A DNA stretch of 64,000 nt from Nitrospinota bacterium. GTDB taxonomy: Bacteria > Nitrospinota_A > UBA7883 > JACRLM01. The stretch lies in contig JACQXA010000004.1 of assembly GCA_016208975.1 (NCBI GenBank), forward strand, positions 2,047,501-2,111,500, in the 5' to 3' direction. Positions within the stretch are counted from its first letter, which is position 1; the number at the start of each line of letters is the position of its first letter. The notes under the pieces are model-generated. The model had not been told where the DNA came from. It did not search any database and was given only the letters and a program-made list of their open reading frames with translations. Made by a program: the position numbers and the translations under genes. Below are positions 35,189-44,446 of this stretch, one piece after another.

Positions 35189-35650
35189 TCAGCCGCCGAT
35201 GAGGGCGTTGTGCTCGATCTTTATGCACTTGTCCTGGACCACGGTTATCCCAGCCTTGCGGAGGATGGCCGCCACCGGATTATTCACTATCCCCAGTTGA
35301 AGCCAAACTACCCGGGGTTTTTTAGCGAGGATATCTGCGGCCAGTTCGCCTATGGAGTCCGCCCGGCGGAAAAGGTCTATTATGTCCACCTCACCGGGTA
35401 CCTGGGCGATTGTGTTGTACGCTTTAATACCCTCCCAGCCCTTTTCTTCCAGGGCAGGGTTTACAGGGATAACCTTGTAACCATGGTCGGCGAGATATAA
35501 GGCCACCCGGTATGAGTCGCGATTAGGTTTGTTGGAAAGCCCAACAACCGCCACAGTTCTGCAATTTTCCAGAATCCCCCTTATCTCCTCGGGAGATGGA
35601 TTGCCTTCAGGCTTTTCGGGCCGTTGGCTTATGTCGCATGCGTCGTTCAT
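35189..35650 (-). CDS. CoA-binding domain protein (YccU-like)
   Basis: A 153-aa protein with a single Rossmann-type CoA-binding domain: VAVVGLSNKPNRDSYRVA, YKVIPVNPALEE, VDIIDLFRRAD, VWLQLGIVNN and VVQDKCIKIEH. These match the YccU family, also fused in ADP-forming acyl-CoA synthetases. Role unknown. It is downstream of the sigma/anti-sigma pair by 9 nt and likely in the same operon. Confidence 0.85.
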   Translation of the reverse strand: MNDACDISQRPEKPEGNPSPEEIRGILENCRTVAVVGLSNKPNRDSYRVALYLADHGYKVIPVNPALEEKGWEGIKAYNTIAQVPGEVDIIDLFRRADSIGELAADILAKKPRVVWLQLGIVNNPVAAILRKAGITVVQDKCIKIEHNALIGG

Positions 35651-35659
35651 GGGACAGCC

Positions 35660-35908
35660 TCATTCGGCCCCGGTTTTGAGCTCTTTCTTTAGAAATTCCA
35701 TAAGGTTTGAGGATACTGCCCCTGGAATAGACTTGGCAGTGGTGTCCTCCACTTTCCTGAACACCTCCACAGTTTTCCGCAAGGTGTTCAAAAAGGCCAC
35801 GCAAGGCTCGCAATCCTTGAAGTGGGCTTCTATCTCGTGGCAGATGGATGGATCCAGCTCCCTGTCTATATATTCGCTGATCCGATCAAATATTTCATGG
35901 CATTTCAT
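35660..35908 (-). CDS. Zinc-finger anti-sigma factor
   Basis: An 82-aa protein of the zf-HC2/ZAS type: HFKDCEPC gives H29-x3-C33-x2-C36, with an upstream Cys/His at 23-24. It has no transmembrane segment, so it is a soluble anti-sigma that probably senses redox or metal in the cytoplasm. It starts 4 nt after the ECF sigma gene and should bind that sigma factor. Confidence 0.85.
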   Translation of the reverse strand: MKCHEIFDRISEYIDRELDPSICHEIEAHFKDCEPCVAFLNTLRKTVEVFRKVEDTTAKSIPGAVSSNLMEFLKKELKTGAE

Positions 35909-35912
35909 GGTG

Positions 35913-36581
35913 TTATCCCCGGCCCTTCAAGGTTTTGGATGCCCCTACAATCCCGTTGAAGTAGTTTGTTAGTTCCTCTCGCATTATCAGCCTTGCCCTG
36001 TGCAGGCGCGATTTTACCGCCGCCACCGACATGTTCAGGATTTGCCCTATCTCTATGTTGGAGAAGCCCTCCACGTCTTTCATTATTAGGACGATCTTTT
36101 TGTCCTCCGGCAGTTCCGATATTATCCTGTCCAAAACCGTCCGTATCTCCTCGTTTCCATGCATAAGCGCCGGGTTTTTGGACCAGTCCACAATTTCCCT
36201 TTGAATGGATGACCCGTCAAACTCCATCGGTTTGTCTATGGATACAAGGTCCACCTTCTTCTTCTTCCTTATCCTCATAAGACAGCCGTTGGTGGCTATC
36301 TTGAACAGCCAGGTCGAGAAGGCCGAATCTCCCCGGAACGAGTCCAGCGAGCGATAGACCTGAAGGAATGTTTCCTGCAACACGTCCTCGGCATCCTCCT
36401 GGCTATTGAGGAATTTCAAGCAGTGATTGTAAATGCGCGACTCGTACTTCTTGACAATCCGCTCAAATGCGCCAAACGAGCCTCCTTTGACCTGTTCTAT
36501 TAAAGACAGGTCCTCGCTCTTGCTTTCCTCGCCGTATAAGGGCGATTCGGCGTTGTCCCCCGTGACTTTTTCAGCTGTCAT
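35913..36581 (-). CDS. ECF-type RNA polymerase sigma factor
   Basis: A 222-aa sigma-70 family factor. Region 2 (YESRIYNHCLKFLNSQEDAEDVLQETFLQVYRSL, residues 45-78; FSTWLFKIATN) and region 4 (FSNIEIGQILNMSVAAVKSRLHRARLIMREEL) are present, region 3 is absent. The 30-residue N-terminal extension is acidic. Operon with its zinc anti-sigma and a CoA-binding protein. The promoter lies in the 166-nt gap shared with the divergent NtrC-type gene. Confidence 0.92.
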   Translation of the reverse strand: MTAEKVTGDNAESPLYGEESKSEDLSLIEQVKGGSFGAFERIVKKYESRIYNHCLKFLNSQEDAEDVLQETFLQVYRSLDSFRGDSAFSTWLFKIATNGCLMRIRKKKKVDLVSIDKPMEFDGSSIQREIVDWSKNPALMHGNEEIRTVLDRIISELPEDKKIVLIMKDVEGFSNIEIGQILNMSVAAVKSRLHRARLIMREELTNYFNGIVGASKTLKGRG

Positions 36582-36747
36582 TTAGATGTCAAGGCTTTAA
36601 GAAAGGTTCCTTGGTGGATTCTGGCTACATGCTACCAACAGCCGGAGCCCCGTGGCAACACCCTAATTAATGATTCTTTCGGGACTCCTCTTTTAAATGG
36701 CTGAATTTTATGGCGCCCAAACAGCTCTTTAATGCAAAATTGAGCCC

Positions 36748-38220
36748 ATGAGTGAAAGAAAGATACTGATTGTTGACGATAACAGGGAAAACCTGGAGTT
36801 CCTCGGCGTACTGCTGGAGCGGTACGGATGGGAAAGCGACCCGGCCGACAGTGGCGCCGCCGCCCTCAGGATGCTGGAAAAAACCCATTACGACATCGTG
36901 ATAACAGACCTCATGATGCCCGCCATGAACGGCATCGAACTGCTGGGCCGTATCAAGGAGGAATTCCCAGGGGTGGAGGTGGTGATTGTCACCGCCTACG
37001 GCTCCATACCCACGGCCATAGAGGCCATAAAAAGGGGAGCGTACACCTATCTTCTCCGGCCCTTCGAGCCGGAAGAGGTGGCCCTTACCGTAAAGAAGAT
37101 TTTCGAGCTTATAGATATCCGGTCGCAAAACAGCCTGCTCAAAGAAGAGCTTAGCAAGGCGTTAAAATATGACAAGCTTGTTGGCTCCGGACTGGCAATG
37201 CAGAAAGTGTACAGACTGATAGACAGCGTGGCCGTCACTAACTCCACGGTGCTTGTGATGGGGGAGTCCGGTTGCGGCAAGGAACTGATCGCCCGGGCAA
37301 TCCACATGAAAAGCCAGCGGGCCGAAGGGCCTTTCGTTAAAGTATCCTGCGCCGCCTTACCGGAGACACTGTTGGAAGCCGAGCTTTTCGGTCACGAAAA
37401 AGGGGCCTTCACCGGCGCGGTGGCCCAGCGCAAGGGAAGGTTTGAACTGGCCGACAGGGGAACGCTTTTTTTAGACGAGATAGGCGAGATACCGCTATCC
37501 ATCCAGGTAAAACTGCTCCGGGTCATTCAGGAGCGGGAGTTTGAAAGGCTCGGCGGGACCAAGACCATAAAGACAGACACCCGCATCATTTCCGCCACCA
37601 ACCGCAACTTGAAGGAAGAGGTGGAGAAAGGCAATTTCCGGGAAGACCTTTACTACCGCCTGAACGTTATTACCATAGAAGCCCCCACGCTCCGGGAACA
37701 CAAACAGGACATACCCACCCTGGCCTACCATTTTCTCAACAGGGCCGCCGCCGAGGCCGGCAAGGAGATAAACAGCGTTTCAGACACAGCCCTGGCGGCG
37801 CTGGCCGCGTATGACTGGCCTGGCAACGTGCGGGAACTGCAAAACATCATGGAAAGGGCGGTGGTGCTTTGCCGGGGAGTTGCCATTGAAATGCCAGACC
37901 TGCCCGATTTCGTCCGTGAACCCGAAGGCGCCCCCTTTGTTCCGGAGGAACTGGAGCCCCGGGAGCCAGAAGCAAAACGCGCCGCAACGGATTACGTTGT
38001 TACCGATGAACCAGATTCCGGGGAATACCTCCTTCCCCTCCGGGTGGCCAAGGGCGCATGGGAGAAAAACTATATTGAGCGCGCGCTGGCCAAATTCTCG
38101 GGAAACATCTCCCACACCGCCGACGCCATAGAGATAGCCAGGAAAAATTTGCAGGAAAAGATAAAGGCCTATGATATAGACACTCAGAAATTCCTTGGCC
38201 GCAAGACCGCTGGCGATTGA
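36748..38220 (+). CDS. Sigma-54-dependent response regulator (second copy)
   Basis: A 490-aa RpoN activator: receiver 1-120 ([12 protein letters not shown] phospho-Asp), AAA+ with Walker [15 protein letters not shown] and LDEIGEIPL, and a C-terminal Fis-type HTH ([20 protein letters not shown]). A proline/glutamate-rich linker (residues 390-430) precedes the HTH, longer than usual. The HTH is a diverged form (EIARKNL in place of the usual LGISRRTL). No kinase adjacent; divergent from the ECF sigma gene. Confidence 0.9.
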   Translation: MSERKILIVDDNRENLEFLGVLLERYGWESDPADSGAAALRMLEKTHYDIVITDLMMPAMNGIELLGRIKEEFPGVEVVIVTAYGSIPTAIEAIKRGAYTYLLRPFEPEEVALTVKKIFELIDIRSQNSLLKEELSKALKYDKLVGSGLAMQKVYRLIDSVAVTNSTVLVMGESGCGKELIARAIHMKSQRAEGPFVKVSCAALPETLLEAELFGHEKGAFTGAVAQRKGRFELADRGTLFLDEIGEIPLSIQVKLLRVIQEREFERLGGTKTIKTDTRIISATNRNLKEEVEKGNFREDLYYRLNVITIEAPTLREHKQDIPTLAYHFLNRAAAEAGKEINSVSDTALAALAAYDWPGNVRELQNIMERAVVLCRGVAIEMPDLPDFVREPEGAPFVPEELEPREPEAKRAATDYVVTDEPDSGEYLLPLRVAKGAWEKNYIERALAKFSGNISHTADAIEIARKNLQEKIKAYDIDTQKFLGRKTAGD

Positions 38221-38336
38221 CCTCTTTCTTCCCCGTATGATAGCTTAATTACGGCCTTAAGCCGGAAATTGGCTGGCCGGAGGGCGGTAACGCCCCTAAA
38301 AATTAAAAAAATTTTGGCTAATGGGGAATTTTTATC

Positions 38337-39407
38337 ATGATTAAAGTAATGGTTTTCATAGATGGAACCTGGCTTTACTCCAACCTCCGCCACCTCGCCA
38401 AGGAATCCAACCAGCCAGGCTTTTATATAGATTACGGCTTGCTTCCCCAGGCTCTTATGCGCGAGCTGGAAAGACGGGAGAAGTTAAAAGAACTGGATCT
38501 GGCGCGCACTTTCCTCTTCGGCAGTTATCCGGTTAACTATGACGTTATAGACGAGGACCGGGCCAAACGCCGCAAGGATTTCTTCGCCCTGCTAAGGGAG
38601 GATTACCATTACGAGGTGGAGTCTTTCCCCATCGACTATCAACGCAGGAGGATCCTGCACGACGACCGGAGCGGTGAAGACACCTTCTCCCCCCGTGAAA
38701 AATGTGTGGATATCGCCTTGGCCTCCTCAATGCTCTACTACACGGCAATCCCCGACGGGTTTGACATCGCCATAGCCGTCATCGGAGACAAAGACTATTT
38801 CCCGCTCCTGCAAAAGGTGCGGATGCTGGGCAAGAGGGTTGCGGTGGCTTCAATCCGCCAGTCTTGCGCCAAGGTGTACGCCGACAGGCAGGACGACAAC
38901 CGGCTGAAGGATTATCACATCATGTGGCTCAACGACATGATCGAGGCCATCGCGTGGAAACCGGAGGAGTGGCTGGTGGAATGCAAGTCCCCCCTCCATG
39001 AAGGGCCCCGCGAAAGGATAACCACCGTGCGCTTGCGGGAAGGCCAGCCCTTCTTTTGCGACGAGTGCCGCGCCAAGTTCGCCGAACAAAAGGCCGAGCA
39101 GATGCGTGAATATACCAGCGCCGGGCTGGAGAATACGAATGGAACCTCCGCCGGGGTGGAAGACGTGGAGCGGTTCGAGGGAAAGATGTTTGATGGGATT
39201 ATAGACAACCTCAAGCCCGATAGGGGGTTTGGTTTCATCCGCCGGGAAGACGGGCAGAGCTTCTTCTTCCACGTTACCCATCTTACAAACGCCGAGTGGT
39301 CGTCTCTACAGACAGGCCTTAAGGTGCGGTTCGCCATTACCAAGCTTCCTGCGGGGGCAAAAGCCGGATCCGCCACCGAAGTGGCGGTAATGATGGAAGA
39401 GGAATAA
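38337..39407 (+). CDS. NYN-domain nuclease with C-terminal cold-shock domain
   Basis: A 356-aa fusion. The N-terminal NYN (PIN-like, LabA/DUF88) domain has the acidic residues in VMVFIDGTWLYSNL, VDIALASSMLYY and IAVIGDKDYFPLL, consistent with a metal-dependent RNase. A short CxxC segment (FFCDECRAKF, about 235) is followed by a linker and a cold-shock OB-fold at about 280-350, with the RNA-binding RGFGFIRRED and SFFFHVTHL motifs. The pairing suggests a nuclease aimed at structured or specific RNA. ATG after GGGGAA. Single gene, convergent with DUF2851. Confidence 0.82.
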   Translation: MIKVMVFIDGTWLYSNLRHLAKESNQPGFYIDYGLLPQALMRELERREKLKELDLARTFLFGSYPVNYDVIDEDRAKRRKDFFALLREDYHYEVESFPIDYQRRRILHDDRSGEDTFSPREKCVDIALASSMLYYTAIPDGFDIAIAVIGDKDYFPLLQKVRMLGKRVAVASIRQSCAKVYADRQDDNRLKDYHIMWLNDMIEAIAWKPEEWLVECKSPLHEGPRERITTVRLREGQPFFCDECRAKFAEQKAEQMREYTSAGLENTNGTSAGVEDVERFEGKMFDGIIDNLKPDRGFGFIRREDGQSFFFHVTHLTNAEWSSLQTGLKVRFAITKLPAGAKAGSATEVAVMMEEE

Positions 39408-39410
39408 GGT

Positions 39411-40943
39411 TTAATCCAGCTTCGCCAGGTATTTTGCGAACCGGCAATCCTCGCAACCTTTTTCGTTAGCCGAGCAAAAATCGGTATGGATCTGAATCAA
39501 CCCCTGCTGGCGCGGCGCGGTTTTCACCAGCGCCCTTGCCTGGACGGGCGCCGGGGCCAGTCTTTGGGCCATGAACCGGGCGATGGAGTTTGGTTGGCCG
39601 GGAGGGATGGAATGGTATAGCTCCCTGACCCGCTCCTCCAACTGGCGGTTACTGTTGCGCCGGGCTTTAGCCAGAAAATATGGCGCCACCACGTTTATCA
39701 ATATCGCCGCCACCCGTTCGGGACCAATCAGTTTTCTCGGCTGGGCAAGCCTCCTGCCGCCGAAGGTGTACCTGGTGGTGAAATAACCCCCTTCTTTGGA
39801 CTGGAAAAGTCCCATCGCTTTTTCAAACTTCCCTTGCGCCCCGTTTTCCCCGGCGGAATCGGTAAGCCTGGCCAACAGCGCCTCCAGGTCGCTATCCAGA
39901 TGGATGGATAGAAAATCCGCCACCCCCGCAAGCCTGCCCATGGGGTAGTTGGCGGGACGGGTACCAGCCAGACGCCAGTCCTGGACGGAAAACCCGGGGC
40001 TAACCGGCAGGGTTGAAGACGCACGGCTCCAGGCTTCGCTTAACTTGCCTATGTATTCTACGGTTTCCGCGTCCCAGTTTTTTTCCCTACGCAGTGAAGG
40101 CTCCGGCAACAGCCCGGCCACACCGAAAAAAGCTCCTTGAAGGGCCATGGAACGGTTCCGCCATTCCACACCATCCAGAACGCTCTTTAACCTATCCAGC
40201 GAAAGCCAGCCCGCAAGCCTTGCGAAATTGGTTTTGAACGCGCTGTAACCCAACGCCTCCAGTATCCCCCGGTACAGCTCCTCGGGGCCGGATTCATGGG
40301 CCATGGCCGTGGCGTATCTGCCGGATTTTAATTCGCACCGCCCTTCACCAGCCGCCTCCAGAACCTCTATTCCCTTTTCAGGCCCAAGCCGCTCGAACTG
40401 ACCGCCACAACGCCCCGTCACCTTGGCAGGATCCACGGCCAACGATGGGGAGGTCACCTCCGCCCTTATCCTATCTATAAAAGAAGCGCATACAGGAGCA
40501 AGCTCTATCTCAATGAGCGCCGCGCCGGAGTGTTTGGAGGGCCGGGTTTTTTGACCAAGGTCGCTGTAAAGGGATACGTGTAGCCTGGTTTTATCGTAAC
40601 CAGGGTCCAGATGGTGTTTGTGGGCCATCCAGTCCGACGATCGTACGTGGATCTCCACATCCCCTTTCTCAACAGGGCCGCCGTTTAGCCTGAAAAGGGC
40701 GTCCTTAAAATCCGGGCCGAAGGATCCGTTAAGCCAGCCCGGAGAAATTATCTCTATCAAGTTCCCGGCGATGTCCCGTATGGGGCTTGCGCCCCAGGGT
40801 TGTTCCATCCACAGGGCTTTAACCATGTCTTCCCTGACGCGAGGGGAATGGCGCTGGGGAACAGGCTTGTCCCCACGGTTCTCCTTTTCCCTTACGAAAA
40901 GGGATATGGAGCTTGTCATGTCCAGGTAGAGTCTGGAAAACAT
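39411..40943 (-). CDS. DUF2851 family protein
   Basis: A 510-aa protein matching DUF2851: residues 70-115 read SPGWLNGSFGPDFKDALFRLNG, GDVEIHVRSSDW and HHLDPGYDKTRLHV, the characteristic core. The GDVEIH/SDW region resembles a nuclease-like fold, but no activity is known. The C-terminal CSANEKGCEDC-RFAK has three cysteines. The start is uncertain: ATG eight codons later (MTSSIS) is equally plausible, and neither has a clear Shine-Dalgarno. Confidence 0.8.
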   Translation of the reverse strand: MFSRLYLDMTSSISLFVREKENRGDKPVPQRHSPRVREDMVKALWMEQPWGASPIRDIAGNLIEIISPGWLNGSFGPDFKDALFRLNGGPVEKGDVEIHVRSSDWMAHKHHLDPGYDKTRLHVSLYSDLGQKTRPSKHSGAALIEIELAPVCASFIDRIRAEVTSPSLAVDPAKVTGRCGGQFERLGPEKGIEVLEAAGEGRCELKSGRYATAMAHESGPEELYRGILEALGYSAFKTNFARLAGWLSLDRLKSVLDGVEWRNRSMALQGAFFGVAGLLPEPSLRREKNWDAETVEYIGKLSEAWSRASSTLPVSPGFSVQDWRLAGTRPANYPMGRLAGVADFLSIHLDSDLEALLARLTDSAGENGAQGKFEKAMGLFQSKEGGYFTTRYTFGGRRLAQPRKLIGPERVAAILINVVAPYFLAKARRNSNRQLEERVRELYHSIPPGQPNSIARFMAQRLAPAPVQARALVKTAPRQQGLIQIHTDFCSANEKGCEDCRFAKYLAKLD

Positions 40944-41172
40944 CGGGATATTGTATTTCCAGCAATGAGGCTGGTAAAGGTATTTATACCGGAGGAATCC
41001 GGAATATGTGAGGGCAATGAAGGGTTTTTAGCTTTTGCAAGCCTGCGGATGATTTATAATGGAGGTTGACAACTGTGTCGCTTTCAGACGGGCCTGCCGA
41101 CAAGTTTGTCAGAAAAATCTTTGTTGATATTGGCAACGCCAGTAAAATCAGCCTGTTTTTGCAAGGCTTATA

Positions 41173-41189
41173 TTGGCCCGTTTGTTGCT
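41173..41189 (+). promoter_or_regulatory. Possible sigma-54 promoter for the NifU-like gene
   Basis: TTGGCCC-GTTTG-TTGCT has the invariant GG and GC 10 nt apart and TTGCT intact; one position departs from TGGCAC (C for A). The start codon lies 47 nt downstream. RpoN control is common for nif-type genes. Confidence 0.45.
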
Positions 41190-41236
41190 GTCATACAGCC
41201 AAAAGGCTTATGGCTCAATTATATAGGAGTGTTTTC

Positions 41237-41854
41237 GTGAGTATGGATACCAATTTCGGGTATAGCGATACGGTGATGGATCATTTCTCCAACCCCCGCA
41301 ACGTGCTAAAGACGGCGGAGGAGGAGTATGAGCCCAGCGGCGTGGGTATGGTTGGAAACCCCACCTGCGGCGACATGATGAAGGTTTGGATAAAGGTGGA
41401 TGAGCAGGAGCGCATTTACGACCTGAAATGGAAAACTTTCGGATGCGCCTCGGCCATTGGCTCCACCTCCATGATGTCCGTGATGGTCACCGAAAACGGC
41501 GGCATGCGAATAGACGACGCCTTAAAGCTCAAACCCGACGATATTATGGACAGGCTCGGTGGCCTTCCCTCCATAAAAATCCACTGCTCGGTGCTGGGGG
41601 ACAAGGCCCTGCGCGCCGCCATATACGACTATTTCGCCAAAACCGGCCAGGAGCACAGGATTGTGGAGAAAAAGGCCGTGCTGATTTGCGAATGTCTCAA
41701 CGTCACCGACCATGAGATAGAAGAGCAGGTGCTGGAGGGTGTGGCCGATTTTGACACCCTACAGGAGCGCACGAAAATATCCACCGGTTGCGGCAGGTGC
41801 AGAACCCGCGCCATTGAGACCCTGGAGCATTACCGGGCCAAGTATTTCGGTTGA
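41237..41854 (+). CDS. NifU-like Fe-S scaffold with BFD-type [2Fe-2S] domain
   Basis: A 205-aa Fe-S assembly scaffold. Residues 1-130 are an IscU/NifU N-terminal domain with its three cysteines in NPTCGD, FGCASAI and IHCSVLG; residues 140-205 are a BFD-like domain with ICECLNVTDHEIE and STGCGRCRTRA (four cysteines for a [2Fe-2S] cluster). The third domain of full NifU (Nfu-like) is missing. No cysteine desulfurase lies nearby. GTG is chosen as start because GGAG sits 7 nt upstream; an ATG two codons later is possible. Followed 7 nt later by def. Confidence 0.88.
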   Translation: MSMDTNFGYSDTVMDHFSNPRNVLKTAEEEYEPSGVGMVGNPTCGDMMKVWIKVDEQERIYDLKWKTFGCASAIGSTSMMSVMVTENGGMRIDDALKLKPDDIMDRLGGLPSIKIHCSVLGDKALRAAIYDYFAKTGQEHRIVEKKAVLICECLNVTDHEIEEQVLEGVADFDTLQERTKISTGCGRCRTRAIETLEHYRAKYFG

Positions 41855-41861
41855 TCCGGCT

Positions 41862-42416
41862 ATGGCCATTCTAAAAGTAGCCCAGCTTGGCAACCCCGTG
41901 CTAAGGCTCAAGGCAGAAGCGATACCTCAGGATGTAATCCGTTCCGCCGACGCCCAGTCGCTGATAGATGACATGATCGAGACTATGCGCGAATATAACG
42001 GCGTGGGGCTGGCGGCGCCGCAGGTTCACGAGTCTGTCCAGCTTATCGTGGTGGAGGCGGACGTGAACCCCCGCTATAAGGACGCCCACTCCATACCCCA
42101 GACGGTAATAATAAATCCGAAGATTGCAAGCTTCTCCGATGAAATGGAGGAGGGGTGGGAAGGGTGCCTTTCCCTGACAGACCTTTGGGGCAAAGTGCGC
42201 CGGGCCAAAAACGTTCGGGTGACGGGGCTGGACCGGAACGCAGAGCCTTTAACCCTGGACGCCGAGGGTTTTTTCGCCCGGGCGTTACAGCACGAGATAG
42301 ACCATCTCCACGGAAAAGTGTTTATAGACAGGATGAAAGACCTGGCCACACTGTCTTTCGGCAAGGAATACGCCCGTTACGGGCATTTGCACGAGGAAGA
42401 CGGCGAGGCGTTGTAA
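41862..42416 (+). CDS. def: Peptide deformylase
   Basis: Removes the formyl group from nascent N-terminal Met; 184 aa. All three motifs are intact: GVGLAAPQV, EGCLSL (metal Cys) and QHEIDHLHG (two His ligands and catalytic Glu). It starts 7 nt after the NifU-like gene and overlaps no other gene. Confidence 0.96.
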   Translation: MAILKVAQLGNPVLRLKAEAIPQDVIRSADAQSLIDDMIETMREYNGVGLAAPQVHESVQLIVVEADVNPRYKDAHSIPQTVIINPKIASFSDEMEEGWEGCLSLTDLWGKVRRAKNVRVTGLDRNAEPLTLDAEGFFARALQHEIDHLHGKVFIDRMKDLATLSFGKEYARYGHLHEEDGEAL

Positions 42417-42437
42417 CGCCTCGCGGCCGCGACACGG

Positions 42438-42875
42438 TCAGTCTTTTTTCCCGTATTCGGCCTTTGGCCAGAATGAAATGCCACCCCTGGGGGTGAACCG
42501 GCCCTCAACCTTCAGCCAGCGTGGTTTTAAAAGGCTCGCCAGGTCGTTGGCGATCCTGTTTACGCATTCCTCGTGGAACCCGCCGAACATCCGGTATCCG
42601 GTGAGATAAAGCTTCAGGGATTTGCTCTCCACCAGTTTCCTGTCCGGCGTGTAATCTATCACTATGGTGGCGAAATCCGGCTGGCCCGTAACGGGGCAGA
42701 GGGTAGTAAACTCCGGCGCTTCGATGTGGATTGTCCCTGTCGCCCCGTTGGGATTTTTCGAAGGGTCGGCGAAAGGATTATCGAACGCCTCCAGGACGCC
42801 CGCGTCCGGCGAGACATAATTATATTGTGTGGCCCTTCCCTGGCCCAGGGCCTTTAATCTGTATTCTTCCGTCAA
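42438..42875 (-). CDS. queF: NADPH-dependent 7-cyano-7-deazaguanine reductase (short form)
   Basis: Reduces preQ0 to preQ1 in queuosine synthesis. 145 aa, the unimodular YkvM-like form. The thioimide cysteine lies in [15 protein letters not shown], with the QueF signature ESKSLKLYL and GGFHEE after it. TTG is the only start that fits, because an in-frame stop precedes it by four codons. Convergent with def, divergent from thpR. No other queuosine genes are in the window. Confidence 0.93.
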   Translation of the reverse strand: MTEEYRLKALGQGRATQYNYVSPDAGVLEAFDNPFADPSKNPNGATGTIHIEAPEFTTLCPVTGQPDFATIVIDYTPDRKLVESKSLKLYLTGYRMFGGFHEECVNRIANDLASLLKPRWLKVEGRFTPRGGISFWPKAEYGKKD

Positions 42876-43072
42876 TTTCAGTTCACCTTATGGTTTCAGC
42901 GCCTCCGAAGCGGAGCTGGGGCTATTGTAACGGCGCCGGATTCATATTACTATAAAACCCGGTGGGATTATCAGGGTGCGCGCGTCATGATTTGTCCCTT
43001 TTCTTCTCTCAACAGTCACCGCGCCATTTATGCTGGGCTTAACGCGGAATTACGGGTTTTAGCGGGCGGAAC

Positions 43073-43732
43073 ATGGGCGTTGTCATGGTTTCTAAAATGA
43101 GGCCCGGCTTTAAAGACGAGAGCCTGGCCGGGGCCGGTGGAGCCCCTGATGAACAAACACGCCGCATCTTCTTCGCCATAGACCTTCCAGATGAGCTTAC
43201 AACCCGCGCGGAAAACGTCATAAGCGGGTTTGGCGTGCCTTCGGGGCAGGTGCGGTGGGCCCGGGCGGGGAACATGCACATCACCATGAGGTTTTTGGGA
43301 GACGTCAGCGAAAAGGCCATTCCCGGCCTTTGTGACGCCGCTGGCCAGATAGCCGCTACTTTCCGCCCGTTCCGGATAACGGTGGAAGGGCTTGGCGTGT
43401 TTCCCAATCAGGAACGCCCCAGGGTGGTGTGGTTCGGCGTGGGCGGGGATGTGGAGAATCTAAAAAATATCGAAACAGCACTGTCGGCGAGGCTTGAGGG
43501 CATGGGTTTCCCCCCCGAAGAGCGGGCCTTCAGCGCGCACCTCACCATCGGCCGGGTGAAGAGCGACAACGCCCGGGGGAAAATAGCCCGGCTTGTGCGG
43601 CAGTACCGAAGATATTACATCGGTGACGCCCCGGTGACCGAGATAGCGTTGTACGAAAGCAAGCTCAACCCCCAGGGTTCCATATACACCAAACTTGGCT
43701 CCTTCAAGCTGTTGAAGGCGGCCAAACCGTAA
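43073..43732 (+). CDS. thpR: RNA 2',3'-cyclic phosphodiesterase (2H family)
   Basis: A 219-aa 2H phosphoesterase. Two HxT motifs form the active site: MHITMRFLG near residue 68 and AHLTIGRVK near 150. PRVVWFGVG between them is typical of the LigT/ThpR branch. An extra 30 residues precede the usual FFAIDLP beginning, so the start may be downstream. The physiological substrate is uncertain. First gene of a likely unit with lepB, pabB and pabC. Confidence 0.88.
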   Translation: MGVVMVSKMRPGFKDESLAGAGGAPDEQTRRIFFAIDLPDELTTRAENVISGFGVPSGQVRWARAGNMHITMRFLGDVSEKAIPGLCDAAGQIAATFRPFRITVEGLGVFPNQERPRVVWFGVGGDVENLKNIETALSARLEGMGFPPEERAFSAHLTIGRVKSDNARGKIARLVRQYRRYYIGDAPVTEIALYESKLNPQGSIYTKLGSFKLLKAAKP

Positions 43733-43789
43733 GGCCGCCCGCTTTGTGGTATCATTTCCGTTAGCCATGAAAGTTGCCGGGATTCCCAA

Positions 43790-44446
43790 ATGATTGCTTT
43801 GGAAAAAATTGGCGCCGCCGCCTTCGAGATGTTCAAGGGCGCCATTGTGGCCTTGCTTCTGGTGGTGTTCCTCAAAGGCTCCATGGTGGAAGCCAACCAG
43901 ATAGTTTCAGGCTCCATGATCCCCACCCTGATGGAAGGGGATTTCATAATCGTAAACAAGATAAAGTACGGTTTGCATCTGCCTTTCGTGGGCAAGATGG
44001 TTTACGTATGGTCAAGCCCCGACAGGGGTGACGTGGTGACATTCCAGCCCCCGGCCGGCTCCTTCGACGGCATAGGCAAGATATTCGTAAAGCGCATCGT
44101 GGCCATTCCCGGCGACAGGGTGGAAATTGTGGACTCCCGCCTGTACATCAACGGCCAGCCTGTGGAAACCAGCAGGTCGCTGAACCATACGGGAGAATAC
44201 CTGGAGTCCATGGGCGACAAGAAATATAAAGTAATCAAGCGTGACCCTCATTACTTTTTCGGCCCGGTGGTGGTGCCCGAGGGTTATGTTTTCGCCGTTG
44301 GCGACAACCGGGACAACAGCCTGGATTCCCGCTCCTGGGGCCCTCTGCCCATAGAGAACATAGAGGGTAAAGCCGTGTTCATATATTTTAGCAGGGCTTG
44401 GGACGCGGGCGTTTCGGCTATCGAACGAATAGGAAGCCTGCTATAA
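43790..44446 (+). CDS. lepB: Signal peptidase I
   Basis: Cleaves Sec signal peptides; 218 aa. One N-terminal TM segment (about 17-30), catalytic Ser42 in SGSMIPTL and Lys101 in VKRIVAIPGD, then FAVGDNRDNSLDSR (box E). Active site faces the periplasm. It serves the many exported proteins of this genome. The following pabB reading frame may overlap its 3' end. Confidence 0.95.
   Translation: MIALEKIGAAAFEMFKGAIVALLLVVFLKGSMVEANQIVSGSMIPTLMEGDFIIVNKIKYGLHLPFVGKMVYVWSSPDRGDVVTFQPPAGSFDGIGKIFVKRIVAIPGDRVEIVDSRLYINGQPVETSRSLNHTGEYLESMGDKKYKVIKRDPHYFFGPVVVPEGYVFAVGDNRDNSLDSRSWGPLPIENIEGKAVFIYFSRAWDAGVSAIERIGSLL

Noticed and set aside
36709-36725. Sigma-54-like GG-N10-GC pattern before the second NtrC-type gene
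   Set aside because: Only the GG/GC spacing and TGGC agree; the TTGC element is CAGC, so it is not a convincing promoter.
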